Below, in pieces: positions 17,092-26,447 of a stretch of 64,000 nt of DNA (its first letter is position 1; each line of letters starts with the position of its first letter). The stretch is from Phyllobacterium zundukense (GTDB lineage Bacteria > Pseudomonadota > Alphaproteobacteria > Rhizobiales > Rhizobiaceae), in NCBI RefSeq assembly GCF_025452195.1, contig NZ_CP104972.1, positions 620,001 through 684,000 of the forward strand, written 5' to 3'. A program made the translations under genes and the position numbers. A model generated the notes under the pieces. That model made no database searches and had not been told where the DNA came from. It saw nothing but the letters and a program-made list of their open reading frames with translations.

Positions 17092-18022
17092 GATTGATCC
17101 TCCCGGCCTTATCGACGAGCTTCTTGAATTCATCGGGTGCCAAACCCGGAACAGTGTCTGGTTGGGGCACAGCTTCTGCTGACCAGACATCAACAGCGTC
17201 CAAGCAGGATCCAAAACGTTCCAAACGTTGTTCAAGGCGCGCTTGCTCATTGATCAAGGTGGCGAGGCTGAAATCTGCGACTGATCTAAGTAACTGCATG
17301 GCGGTATTTCGAAAATCTTCCACTGTATCTTCGGTGAAGACGTCGGCGCCGCCCAATAAGCGCCTGTGCTTGCCACCCATGGTACGCCAGACCAGCGCCC
17401 GATCTCGCGAATCGAACTCCTCGACGCCGCGATTGGTTTCGATGACCTCAGGACCCGAAACCGCAATACGGCCTTGTTCTGATACCGCTAGTGCTGAACA
17501 GCAACCAGCTATCAATCCGCCGCCTCCATAGCAGCCGGCACGTCCGCCGATCAGTCCAATAATCTTGGTCCCCGCCGTTCGCGCCTCAATAATGGCACGC
17601 ATTATCTCGGCAACAGCGACTTCTCCTGCATTGGCCTCCTGCAAGCGTACGCCGCCCGTATCAAACAAAATCAACACTGGTACTGATTTTATGTCCCGCG
17701 CCGCGCGAAGCAGACCCGTCAGCTTTGCCCCATGAACTTCGCCGATGGCACCACCCATGAAACGGCCCTCCTGTGCGGCAACAAATACAGGTGATCCGCC
17801 AAGTTCGCCGCGCCCAACAATAATTCCATCATCGAACTGCTCGGGGAGATCAAACACTCGCAGATGCGGGCTAATTTCGCGCATTTGCGGTCCGACAAAT
17901 TCATGTAATGTTTCTGGATCGAGCAGCAGCCGGACCCGTGTTCTGGCCGACGCCTCGTACCAGCTCGTCATCTGGTCGCGATGCTGCAGCATCGATGCCT
18001 GCATTTTTGAACCACTGTTCAT
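17078..18022 (-). CDS. mdcD: Malonate decarboxylase subunit beta
   Basis: A 314-residue carboxyltransferase-family subunit. It carries FDTGGVRLQEANAGE, a glycine-rich RAGCYGGGGLIAG oxyanion region and SGPEVIETNRGVEEFDSRDR, all typical of MdcD. It decarboxylates the malonyl thioester on MdcC together with MdcE. The start ATG overlaps the mdcC TGA, and the frame continues to overlap mdcE, so stoichiometric translation by coupling is likely. Confidence 0.92.
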   Translation of the reverse strand: MNSGSKMQASMLQHRDQMTSWYEASARTRVRLLLDPETLHEFVGPQMREISPHLRVFDLPEQFDDGIIVGRGELGGSPVFVAAQEGRFMGGAIGEVHGAKLTGLLRAARDIKSVPVLILFDTGGVRLQEANAGEVAVAEIMRAIIEARTAGTKIIGLIGGRAGCYGGGGLIAGCCSALAVSEQGRIAVSGPEVIETNRGVEEFDSRDRALVWRTMGGKHRRLLGGADVFTEDTVEDFRNTAMQLLRSVADFSLATLINEQARLEQRLERFGSCLDAVDVWSAEAVPQPDTVPGLAPDEFKKLVDKAGRINHDAR

Positions 18023-18336
18023 TGGTCTTTCCCCTCTATCAATCGTACAGCCTGAGCCAGACGCAGCGAAACTGTGTCCGGGCGAGCGCCGCCGTCATTA
18101 ATGGAGAATCTTAGCCCGCCGGGGGAATAGCGGTCTACAAAGTCGGCGACGACGGCGGCCCACACTTCTCCAAAGCCGTCGACTGCTGTTTTGATTTCCA
18201 CCAGACATTCGGCATCAGGCATAACCCGCTCAACCAGTACTTCGAGATTGCCCGAAGCCACTACTCCGATGATGGCGATCTTGTTGTCACCGCGGGCACC
18301 TTGGCGGACAATATGGCGTAATTGGAAGTTTTCCAT
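18019..18336 (-). CDS. mdcC: Malonate decarboxylase acyl carrier subunit delta
   Basis: A 105-residue carrier protein. The Ser in VVASGNLEVL (Ser28) is the expected attachment site of the phosphoribosyl-dephospho-CoA arm, by comparison with the SGDLEVL motif of characterised MdcC. The C-terminal GARPDTVSLRLAQA is also conserved. It lies 11 bp after mdcA with AAGGAA as ribosome site and overlaps mdcD by ATGA. Confidence 0.9.
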   Translation of the reverse strand: MENFQLRHIVRQGARGDNKIAIIGVVASGNLEVLVERVMPDAECLVEIKTAVDGFGEVWAAVVADFVDRYSPGGLRFSINDGGARPDTVSLRLAQAVRLIEGKDQ

Positions 18337-18347
18337 CCCTGTTCCTT

Positions 18348-19994
18348 CTACCAGTTCCGGAACTGCGTGGGCGGCGCATAAAGCCCGCCGGACCAGTGGA
18401 CAAGGTCCTTCATCGACCGCGCTGCCAGCATATTTCTATCTGCGTCTAGGGGGTCGATGTCCAAATCTTCGGGTCGGCATATTACACGCCGCTCACGCAA
18501 TTGTTTGACCAGATTCAAATCCCGCGCTCGCCCGACGTCTGTGTATCCTGCCACGCCTCGAATAGCCTGTTCGCGTTCGTTCGCATCTCGGCATAACAGC
18601 AGATTTGCAATACCCTCTTCTGTGATTATATGGGTGACGTCGTCGCCGTAAATCATCACCGGCGCTAGTTCGAGTTTCAGCTTTTCGGCAAGAGCCAGTG
18701 CATCAAGCTTCTCGACAAATAGAGGTATGTTTTTGTCGCCGAAGGTTTCGCCGATCTGTACGACGAGCTTGCGCCCGCGACGCAGTGGGGCCACCCCGCC
18801 GGGATCTGCTTCAAGACCAGCCTGCAGCCAAGGTTGGCTTGGATGGCGCCTACCACGAGCATCGGATCCCATGTTCGGCGCGCCTCCAAATCCTGCAATG
18901 CGCGACGTCGTGACGGTGGAAGAGTTCCCTTGGAGATCGATCTGTAAGGTGGAACCTATGAACATATCGCATGCGTAGAGACCAGCAACTTGGCAAAATG
19001 CACGGTTAGATCGCAGTGAACCATCCGGCCCGGTAAAATAGACGTCGGGTCGAGCACGGATATAGCTATCCATGCCAACTTCGGAACCGAAGGAGTGAAT
19101 TTGCTTTACCCAGCCAGACTCAATAGCAGGAATAAGCGCTGGATGAGGATTCAATGCAAATTGGCTGGCAACCTTACCCCTCAATCCTAGTTTTTCACCA
19201 TATGTCGGCAATAAAAGCTCAATGGCCGCAGTGCTAAAGCCGATTCCATGGTTAAGTCTGCGGACGCCATATGGCGCATAGACCCCTTTTATTGCGAGCA
19301 TGGCCGTCAGAATTTGCGTCTCGGTAATAGCGGCGGGATCGCGCGTAAAAAGAGGTTCTACGAAAAATGGCTTGCCTGCTTTAACGATGAAGTGCACCCG
19401 GTCTGAAGGGATGTCGACACGTGGCACATGATCAACAATCTCGTTGACCTGAGCAAAGACTATACCGTCTTTGAAAGTCGTAGCTTCCACTACAGTCGGT
19501 GTATCCTCCGTATTTGGCCCCGTATAGAGATTGCCATCATGATCGGCGCTAACGGCTGCGATCAACGCAACATTCGGCGTCAAATCTATGAAATAGCGTG
19601 CGAACAACTCTAGATAGGTATGGACCGCACCTAACTCTATCTTCCCGCCAAATAGCATCGTTGCGATACGCGCTGACTGAGGCCCGGAATATGCGTAATC
19701 AAGTTTCTTGGCCACGCCTCGTTCAAAGATGTCGAGGTGTTCCGACAACACGATTCCGGATTGAACCATGTGCAAATTGTTCACTTTGGCAACATCGACG
19801 GCGAGAAGTGCAGCGCTCAGCAAATCCGCCTGCTTCTGATTGTCACCTTCCAGACAGACGCGATCGCCCGGCCTTATGATAGCTTCCATCAGCCGGGTGA
19901 CGTCAGCCTCCGCTACAAATTTGCCTTGAGCCAGTTTCGCGCCGGCCTCTATCCGGGCATTGCGCGATTCCCGACCATGCTGCCAATTCGCCAT
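18348..19994 (-). CDS. mdcA: Malonate decarboxylase subunit alpha (acetyl-ACP:malonate transferase)
   Basis: A 548-residue CoA-transferase-like subunit that exchanges acetyl for malonyl on the MdcC thiol. Segments such as VCLEGDNQKQADLLS, NLHMVQSGIVLSEHLD, GPDGSLRSNRAFCQVAGLYA and AGFGGAPNMGSDARGRRH identify MdcA. The ATG at 19994 is preferred over a GTG at 20003 because GGAG sits eight bases before it. It opens the operon, 49 bp behind an exported alpha/beta hydrolase gene; no separate promoter is evident in that gap. The gene is full length. Confidence 0.93.
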   Translation of the reverse strand: MANWQHGRESRNARIEAGAKLAQGKFVAEADVTRLMEAIIRPGDRVCLEGDNQKQADLLSAALLAVDVAKVNNLHMVQSGIVLSEHLDIFERGVAKKLDYAYSGPQSARIATMLFGGKIELGAVHTYLELFARYFIDLTPNVALIAAVSADHDGNLYTGPNTEDTPTVVEATTFKDGIVFAQVNEIVDHVPRVDIPSDRVHFIVKAGKPFFVEPLFTRDPAAITETQILTAMLAIKGVYAPYGVRRLNHGIGFSTAAIELLLPTYGEKLGLRGKVASQFALNPHPALIPAIESGWVKQIHSFGSEVGMDSYIRARPDVYFTGPDGSLRSNRAFCQVAGLYACDMFIGSTLQIDLQGNSSTVTTSRIAGFGGAPNMGSDARGRRHPSQPWLQAGLEADPGGVAPLRRGRKLVVQIGETFGDKNIPLFVEKLDALALAEKLKLELAPVMIYGDDVTHIITEEGIANLLLCRDANEREQAIRGVAGYTDVGRARDLNLVKQLRERRVICRPEDLDIDPLDADRNMLAARSMKDLVHWSGGLYAPPTQFRNW

Positions 19995-20043
19995 GATCTG
20001 CACTCCGTCAAAACATGTCAGCTCAGATGCATCGGTGCACTCG

Positions 20044-20817
20044 CTATTCGCGAGCTTTTTCAGCAGCGTCCTTTATAACCGCCGCGACCTCTCTCGGATG
20101 GGATGCATAAACGGAGTGACTGGCGCCTTTGATTTCAATCGTATGGCTCTTGGCCCGAGCATAGTACCAACGTTCCAGATCGGGATTGATGATCTGGTCG
20201 CTACCAGCAACGATCCCCCAGCTTGGCTTCGTCTTCCAAGCGGCCGCCGTCAAGGGGGTGGTGAAAACACTGGCCGCGGCCATGACCTGTGACTTGGCAG
20301 CGAATTCCGCCTGCTCACGAGGCAAATCAGGTGCGAACAGTTTGAGAAAGTCTGACAGTTTAAGGTAGGTGTAAGCATCAGGCGTTTTGAGGATCGCGCC
20401 GTTTGTCTTGGCAAGAATGCTGGGCGTTTTTTTACCGAGAGTTCCCTCGTCTTCACCGACGTCCGGGGCGTGCGCTGCGACATAAACCAGACCAGCAACC
20501 TTTGGATGGACTCCCGCTTCGGTGATAATCGAGCCACCATAGCTGTGGCCGACGAGAAGTGTGGGCCCATCCTGAAGGTCCAGTACTCGCTTCGCCGCAA
20601 CAACGTCTTCCGGGAATGACGTTTCAGGTTCCTGGACCATTGTGACGTTAAAGCCGTCCTTGGTGAGGATTTCATAGACGGGCTTCCAGCCCGACGCGTC
20701 TACCCAGGCACCGTGAACCAACACGATGTTCTTTAGAGGCTCGGCGCTCGCCGGGACCAGTGTGGAGACTAGATAAAGAGCTACCGCAGTGGCGAACGAG
20801 GCTTTAAGGTTTCGCAT
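20044..20817 (-). CDS. Exported alpha/beta hydrolase
   Basis: A 257-residue protein with a Sec-type signal peptide ending near ASA/EP, then a compact alpha/beta hydrolase: the LVHGAWVDASGW oxyanion loop, nucleophile GHSYGG, and His in GASHSVYASHP. It belongs to the esterase/salicylate-esterase-like group often annotated as alpha/beta hydrolase without substrate. AAGGAG lies seven bases before the ATG at 20817; an ATG two codons earlier is too close to it. It precedes mdcA closely and has the repeated 52-bp promoter element 45 bp ahead, so it may share a transcript with the malonate operon. Confidence 0.85.
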   Translation of the reverse strand: MRNLKASFATAVALYLVSTLVPASAEPLKNIVLVHGAWVDASGWKPVYEILTKDGFNVTMVQEPETSFPEDVVAAKRVLDLQDGPTLLVGHSYGGSIITEAGVHPKVAGLVYVAAHAPDVGEDEGTLGKKTPSILAKTNGAILKTPDAYTYLKLSDFLKLFAPDLPREQAEFAAKSQVMAAASVFTTPLTAAAWKTKPSWGIVAGSDQIINPDLERWYYARAKSHTIEIKGASHSVYASHPREVAAVIKDAAEKARE

Positions 20818-20861
20818 GTTCATTCTCCTTTTAATTGCACGGGATTGCTGAGCCTGAAGGT

Positions 20862-20913
20862 CTGCTCAGAATTATGCTAAAGCCAGTTATGCGATGTAAA
20901 TTTTTGTAAATCG
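20862..20913 (-). promoter_or_regulatory. 52-bp conserved promoter element, copy 1
   Basis: Read on the minus strand the element contains GATTTACAAAAATTTACATC, four bases, AACTGG, nine bases, then AATTCTGAGCAG. ATTTACA occurs twice at a 10-bp period, as expected of OmpR/PhoB-type winged-helix operators. An identical arrangement with identical spacers stands ahead of dps at 30077-30128; I count 41 of 52 bases the same. CATAAT near the end may be a -10. The rest of 20914-21315 has no gene I can support. Confidence 0.6.
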
Positions 20914-21315
20914 GGCATTGATCCTCAAGTTCAACGCCCTATCCCTCGAAGGCCAATCCGGATTCCTCGTGCCGTCTCCTGCGGGTTGATCACTCCCGTA
21001 TCGAGGCGCCTATGCCATGGAATTTTGAAAAGTGATGGCCTGGGTTCACCGGCTACAGCGGATGGGCAATTCCCGCAGATAGGTCAGCCGCGTGTTGCTT
21101 CACCCTGCCAATTAGCGACGGTCCGCATAATACAAATTGGCCACCTTGTTGCAGGAACTGAATCCGAAACAATTGGCGCTGATGGTTTATCGACGCCGCC
21201 CAAGTCGACTTATTTGCCATGAGCGACGGCACTTGATCGTGTACATCAGAGGCCTTTGAGCGTAGGGCGCAATAGTAGTTCGAGCCGGTCCCGGTCGCGC
21301 GATCAAAGGTCCGTC

Positions 21316-24273
21316 TCAGTTGGCCGAGCCCAGTTGGTCCAGAAGCTTACGCGCAGCAACAAGATCTTGTGTTTTAAATCCCTCTGTAAATCGCCAATAA
21401 ATACCTTCGAGCATCGAACGGGCGACGTCACTTTTCCCTTGGTCCCTCCACATACGAGCCAGAGGGATAGCGGCTTTCAATTCCCAGCTCAGCGCAGATT
21501 TCTTCCGCGCCGCATCCATCGCTTCTAGCAGAGACTTTTGAGCTGCCAGATAGTCTGGACGATGTTGTCCCAGCAGAATCTGGCCGCGGGCCCGCAGCAG
21601 GTCAGGGTACCACAATGTCCCGCTGGACCGCTGCGCCTGCGTCAGCGCTTCGTTAATTGTCTTGAGCGCCTCGTCGTGCCGGCCCAATAGAGCTAGCCCT
21701 TCAGCAAGTGCTCGCAACGTCGCCAAAGTCACTGTATTGGACTGATTGGCTGCCAACGCTTTCAGGGCGTGCCGAAGAATTTCTACTCCCGACGAGGCAT
21801 CGCCGCTGACGATCATGAGTTCGCCCCTTAACGCAAGGCCGGCCGCGTAGTAGGGAGCGAGCGAGTATTTTTGCGCGTGCGCAATTGCGTTTTCCGTGTG
21901 TGCTACTGCATCTTTGATATTGCCGCTCCAATGCAAAACGGGGATGGAGTAGAGAACGGTAATGCTGTCCAAGATGGGATCATTGAAATCCGGTGACTCC
22001 TTAAGTCTCTGATCCTGTAACTCCTTGATCCCTTGAAATGCAATCTGGCAGCCCTGATCGGCAAAACCACAAAGCCATAGGGTCCGTGCTAGGGTTCCCA
22101 GGCGACGTACGTAGTGGTGGTAGCGAAAAAAGCTCACCCGTTCCGCCGGTCGGTAGCGAAAAAAGCTCCGACGACCCGGCAAAAAAGACATCAGCTCCAT
22201 TCCACGCTTGCAATGCTGCAACGCGGTCGCCTGATCGCCCGCCCAGTGATGCGCGGTGCTTAACATCCATGCGATCATGGCGCTTTGGTCCGTCCGTCCG
22301 ATTGCTTTGACAATCTCGGCCCCTTGCTCGGCGGCGGTCAAGGCCCCGTTAAAGTCACCGCGACGCGTCAGAAAAAGGTTCAGCCCACAAAACAGGTCGG
22401 CTTGATGCTCTCTGGCGCCCAGGCTCTCTGCGAGCTCCAGGCCTCGCTCAATGGCCGCCCTAACCTCCTCTGTGTTGCCGAGTGTGTACATGATTGACAT
22501 CGCTAGAGCTTCCTGCAACGCGAGCTCGAGTAACGAACCGCGATCCCCGTCGGGCAACGCACCCAATGCCTTCCTGCACCATTGCTGGCACTCCTCGAGC
22601 AGTGAAATACGTAAGAGCAGACCTGCTGCATGGGCGACAAGCTCCACGCCGATGGATAGATCGCCCGAATCTGAAAAACTCCACGCGAGCGCCTTGCGGA
22701 TGTTGCTTAGTTGGACAGCATACGTGCTGATTTCGGTGTCGGACAATGCCCAGCTTTTAGCCGCGGCCACCTCGAGAACATTGGCATAATGGCGGGCATG
22801 GCGTTTTGCTACCACTTCTGCTTCCCCACCTTCCATAAGCTTAACCACAGCATATGCGCGCGTTGTATCCGATAGGCGATAACTGGCGGGGCTGATTGTC
22901 GATGAGATCCAGATGAGAGACTTATCCACCAAGCTGGCAATCGTGTTACTGACCGTTTGTGTCTCTCCACTGGCGAACGCTGCGACTGAATGAGCAGCTG
23001 ATAGATCGAACTGGCCGACGAATACTGACAACCTCAATAGAACTTGCTGTTCATCTGGCAGTAGAAGCCTGAAGCTCCAGTCAACCATGGCCCGCAGCGT
23101 TTGATGCCGAGACAAGGCGTCCCGCCTGCCCTGCATTGTTAACTCAGCCCCTATATCAAGGAGCTCTGCTGTCCCTCGAATACCGTAGGTGCCTACACGG
23201 CTAGCTACAAGTTCGATGGCCAACGGTACCCCATCGAGCCGGCGACAGATGTTCGCTACGATCGGCGCATCTCTATCGCTGAGTTCGGCCAGATATCCGC
23301 TAGAACTCGCGCGCTCCACAAAAAGCTGTACGGCCGACGACGCGAGGGCCCGAGCAGAAGATGGTGTTTCAACGTCGGGACTGTCGAGAGGCAGGAGCAG
23401 ATGCACATTTTCGCCGGCGACGCGCAACGCCTCGCGGCTGGTCGCCAACAAATGTACCGACGGCGCAGCGTGAAAGAGGCGTTCAGCGAGAGATGCGACG
23501 GCCTCTATTACATGTTCGCAGTTGTCGAGGACGATCAGCATCCGCTTCTGGGCCACAAATGCGCGTATGTATGGTTCAGGATCAGGCCCTTGGACTACGC
23601 AGCCAAGCGCCGATGCGAGGGCCGCGGGAATGACTGCTGGATCGGTAAGCAAACCGACGTCGAAAAAACAAATCGCATCTTCGCCGAAATCTTTGCACAG
23701 CGTATTGGCGACTGCCACGGCAACGGTGGTCTTTCCCATTCCACCCGGCCCCACAACGCTGACAAAGCGCCGCGTCAATAAGAGCAACGATAGAACATCA
23801 ACAGTTTCATTCCGGCCGACCATATTTCGCGACACCGCTGGGAGGTTCAAAGCTCCGGGAGTGCTATTCGTTGAAACATGCCGGATCGGTGCGACAAAAC
23901 TGTAGCCACGGCCAGCAACGTTCACCACGTACCGGACGCCGTCTCTTCCTTCTCCCAGCGCCTTACGAAGCGTGGTGACGCACACGCGAACATTGGCTTC
24001 TACAACAAACACATCCGGCCAGACAAGTTTGAGAAGCTCGGTCACACTGACGACCTGTCCTGGGCGACTCGTCAAGACAATTAGGAGATCAAGAGCTCGG
24101 CCGCCTATAGCTACAGGAACGTTGTCCTTGACCAGCAATCGCTCGCTGGCGTTTAAGCGGAAAGGGCCAAAATATATTCCTTCATCGCCACCCGATTGGG
24201 CAGCGTTGGCCGCAACAGCCCCCGAGCTGGACGGCCGTGTGCTCGGGCGCAGCGACGCTCGATTATTTGGCAT
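21316..24273 (-). CDS. Winged-helix / ATPase / TPR regulator, paralogue 2
   Basis: A 985-residue regulator with the same order as the protein at 7447-10320: OmpR/PhoB-type winged helix (FGPFRLNASERLLV to GRGYSFVAP, about 35-135), STAND-like ATPase with Walker A GPGGMGKTT and Walker B MLIVLDNCEH, then TPR-like helices to the end. Charged and helical C-terminal parts suggest ligand or partner sensing. It lies directly upstream of the exported hydrolase and mdc genes on the same strand, with a 500-bp gap, so those are candidate targets. It carries a small 33-bp internal repeat. No classical mdcR or mdcY regulator is present nearby. Confidence 0.85.
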   Translation of the reverse strand: MPNNRASLRPSTRPSSSGAVAANAAQSGGDEGIYFGPFRLNASERLLVKDNVPVAIGGRALDLLIVLTSRPGQVVSVTELLKLVWPDVFVVEANVRVCVTTLRKALGEGRDGVRYVVNVAGRGYSFVAPIRHVSTNSTPGALNLPAVSRNMVGRNETVDVLSLLLLTRRFVSVVGPGGMGKTTVAVAVANTLCKDFGEDAICFFDVGLLTDPAVIPAALASALGCVVQGPDPEPYIRAFVAQKRMLIVLDNCEHVIEAVASLAERLFHAAPSVHLLATSREALRVAGENVHLLLPLDSPDVETPSSARALASSAVQLFVERASSSGYLAELSDRDAPIVANICRRLDGVPLAIELVASRVGTYGIRGTAELLDIGAELTMQGRRDALSRHQTLRAMVDWSFRLLLPDEQQVLLRLSVFVGQFDLSAAHSVAAFASGETQTVSNTIASLVDKSLIWISSTISPASYRLSDTTRAYAVVKLMEGGEAEVVAKRHARHYANVLEVAAAKSWALSDTEISTYAVQLSNIRKALAWSFSDSGDLSIGVELVAHAAGLLLRISLLEECQQWCRKALGALPDGDRGSLLELALQEALAMSIMYTLGNTEEVRAAIERGLELAESLGAREHQADLFCGLNLFLTRRGDFNGALTAAEQGAEIVKAIGRTDQSAMIAWMLSTAHHWAGDQATALQHCKRGMELMSFLPGRRSFFRYRPAERVSFFRYHHYVRRLGTLARTLWLCGFADQGCQIAFQGIKELQDQRLKESPDFNDPILDSITVLYSIPVLHWSGNIKDAVAHTENAIAHAQKYSLAPYYAAGLALRGELMIVSGDASSGVEILRHALKALAANQSNTVTLATLRALAEGLALLGRHDEALKTINEALTQAQRSSGTLWYPDLLRARGQILLGQHRPDYLAAQKSLLEAMDAARKKSALSWELKAAIPLARMWRDQGKSDVARSMLEGIYWRFTEGFKTQDLVAARKLLDQLGSAN
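22119..22168. repeat. 33-bp-period in-frame repeat inside regulator gene
   Basis: GGTAGCGAAAAAAGCTC occurs at 22119 and again at 22152, 33 bp apart, so the protein reads SFFRY twice, 11 residues apart. The paralogue at 7447-10320 has only one aromatic block at the same place. It looks like a small in-frame duplication in the TPR half. Confidence 0.6.
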
Positions 24274-24892
24274 CCCCTAGGACCTATAACGTACCAAGAC
24301 TAACCCTTTCTCCAATTCCGCAAAAACCCCCGACCAATAGCACAGCGCTTTAGCACAAGGAGCGTCGATTTATGATCGGCCGTTTTTCCTCTGCGCATAA
24401 CCCGATAAGTCGGATGATCTTCTCCGCGCGCACCGATATACGATGATCAAATCGTCGCAAATGTACCTTCGGATGCGCCCGGACACGCTAGCCTCCAAGG
24501 TGAGTAAACTTAAGACTCTTCGTTTGGAGCCACAAGTTCTTATTTGAGGCGCCGAGCCGTAAGCTTAGCGGACAAACGGATATAACATACTTGTACCGGC
24601 CTAATCGGCCAGCCCACTGCAGGGCCACCGAGTTCAACCAGCTTGACGATCCGCCGTTATGCCACCAAACACTATTGGTAATAGAAGCGGGCAATACAGC
24701 GCGAATAAATGCTCTCTCAGCTGTACAAATCAACTTGGCGTCTTCGCCGGGCCAAGGAATCAAAGTTGAGCCTAAGTTGACACTCGGTCAATATTGCACC
24801 AGTTTGCGGCAGCTCATCGCACGGTCATAGGAGCTGGAGGCATTTGGGGTGGAACTCCTTCTTGCCTTGCGACATGAATCAGGGAGGTATTA
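24274..24892. other. Intergenic region without recognisable gene
   Basis: About 620 bp between the divergent regulator and Bug receptor genes. A 91-codon minus-strand frame (24488-24763) has no recognisable motif or convincing ribosome site. Promoters for both flanking genes presumably lie here, but I could not assign boxes. Confidence 0.4.
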
Positions 24893-25915
24893 ATGTTTCC
24901 CCGAGCTTGGTTTGGGCACTGCCTCCGGCCCAGCCGGTTCGCGGTGGCCGCATTGATCATACACCTTTCTGCTGGGTTGCTGGGCACCTGTGGGTTGACC
25001 CAACCAGCCATCGCTCAGAGTGCGGACTATCCAAACCGTCTTGTGCGTATTGTTCTGCCGTTCCCGCCCGGCACGTCCAACGACCTGGCGATACGAATGC
25101 TTGCCGAGAGGCTGTCGAAGCAATGGGGTCAACCCGTAGTCGTGGAAAATAGACCTGGCGCCTCGTCAATCATCGGGACCGTTGTGGTAGTGAAGGCGCC
25201 CGCGGATGGCTACACACTGCTGGCGACGATTTCGCTACTCGCCCAGAATCATACGCTCATAAGGAATCTACCCTATGACGCGCTTCGTGACCTGGTGCCC
25301 GTCACGGAGTTGAACCGCCAACAATTGGCCGTATATGTCCGCGACGATTCTCCCTTCTACAGCGTCGCAGATCTTCTTTCGCATGCTAGGACGCATCCTG
25401 GCGAACTTAAATTTGCCACTTGGGGTGTTGGCTCGACTGCACACCTGATGATCGAAAAAATCCGCCTCGACAAGAGCGCAGTGATGACGCACGTCCCCTA
25501 CAAGGGCGGCACGGATATAGTCAGAGCGGTTCTATCCGATGAGGTGGATGTGGGTGCCGGTGACTTGCGTATCGCGAGCCGGTCCCGTCTAAGAGTAATC
25601 GCTGTAACCGGCCCATCCCGCTTGATTGCATTACCGCAAGTGGGCACACTTGCAGAGGCGGGAGTTGACGGATTTGGAGACTACAGTTGGTTTGGCCTAT
25701 TCGCCCCGGCAGGTACGCCGCCGGAAATTGTCCGGAAGATCTCGGATTCTATCAACCGGGTGCAGTCCGATCCGACGCTCGCCAAGCGGCTCACAGATGA
25801 CATGTTGGCCACACCAACTTTCACAACGCCCGAGGAGTTCTCAAAGATTTTTCAGGAGAGCGTTAACACTTGGGCATCCTTCATCAAGGCTACAGGCGTC
25901 GCCACTGATCAATAA
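24893..25915 (+). CDS. Bug-family (TctC-like) periplasmic substrate-binding protein
   Basis: A 340-residue periplasmic receptor with a signal peptide cut near AIAQ/SADYP. ADYPNRLVRIVLPFPPGTSND, VVENRPGAS and the ADGYTLL segment mark the Bug family of tripartite tricarboxylate transport receptors. Usual ligands are carboxylates and related compounds. GGGAGG lies a few bases before the ATG. No TctA/TctB membrane partners are in the window, so it is an orphan receptor, as is common for Bug proteins. A relic of a second Bug gene lies at 29352-29470. Confidence 0.87.
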   Translation: MFPRAWFGHCLRPSRFAVAALIIHLSAGLLGTCGLTQPAIAQSADYPNRLVRIVLPFPPGTSNDLAIRMLAERLSKQWGQPVVVENRPGASSIIGTVVVVKAPADGYTLLATISLLAQNHTLIRNLPYDALRDLVPVTELNRQQLAVYVRDDSPFYSVADLLSHARTHPGELKFATWGVGSTAHLMIEKIRLDKSAVMTHVPYKGGTDIVRAVLSDEVDVGAGDLRIASRSRLRVIAVTGPSRLIALPQVGTLAEAGVDGFGDYSWFGLFAPAGTPPEIVRKISDSINRVQSDPTLAKRLTDDMLATPTFTTPEEFSKIFQESVNTWASFIKATGVATDQ

Positions 25916-26164
25916 CGAATTGGGCGCAGATCGTGAAACAATATACCTCGCGGTTTGGCGTCAGCGAATGATCGAATCCATAGTTGTACTGGTCGCCTGT
26001 CGATGCCATCCGTGTTCTCATCGGCAGCTGCCGAGTGGATTGAACGTTTGATGATAGTGTTCCAAGGCGGACGATGGGAGAGACGTATGAATCCAGGCTC
26101 TCGAATCTGGCTCAGGCCACGCCAGTGGATGGACTTGATTAATCTTTGCGGTCTGAACGAGCAT

Positions 26165-26415
26165 CGCAATCGTGGACCAGTTCGTCCACCACCAGCACTG
26201 CCGGCGAAAAGAGCATTTTTTCGGACGATATCTTGGGCTGGATTGCCCGCTCGACGATATAGGGATCGATTTCGATGTGACCGTCAGCCAGGAAGCGCTC
26301 GAAGGCCGTGCGCCGCCGCGCAAGTGCATCGCGAAGGCATCGGCGAGTTTGACTTGCCGGAGATGCGCGGCAGTGTGTCCTTCCAGAGTTTGAAGAGATC
26401 TGTGACGGACAAGAG
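26165..26415 (-). mobile_element. IS66-family transposase C-terminal relic
   Basis: On the minus strand, a frame reads FLADGHIEIDPYIVERAIQP followed by KISSEKMLFSP, matching the IS66 TnpC signature (D-G-R-IE-D-N-VERAIRP). The preceding RISGKS segment lies in another frame, so at least one frameshift is present. Only the end of the transposase remains. The stretch from 25916 to this relic has no recognisable gene. Confidence 0.6.
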
Positions 26416-26447
26416 CAGGTCCCTGGCGCGCGTGGTCCGTCTGTTGC

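Noticed and set aside
24488..24763. 91-codon minus-strand frame between regulator and Bug receptor
   Set aside because: No motif, no ribosome site, and atypical composition.
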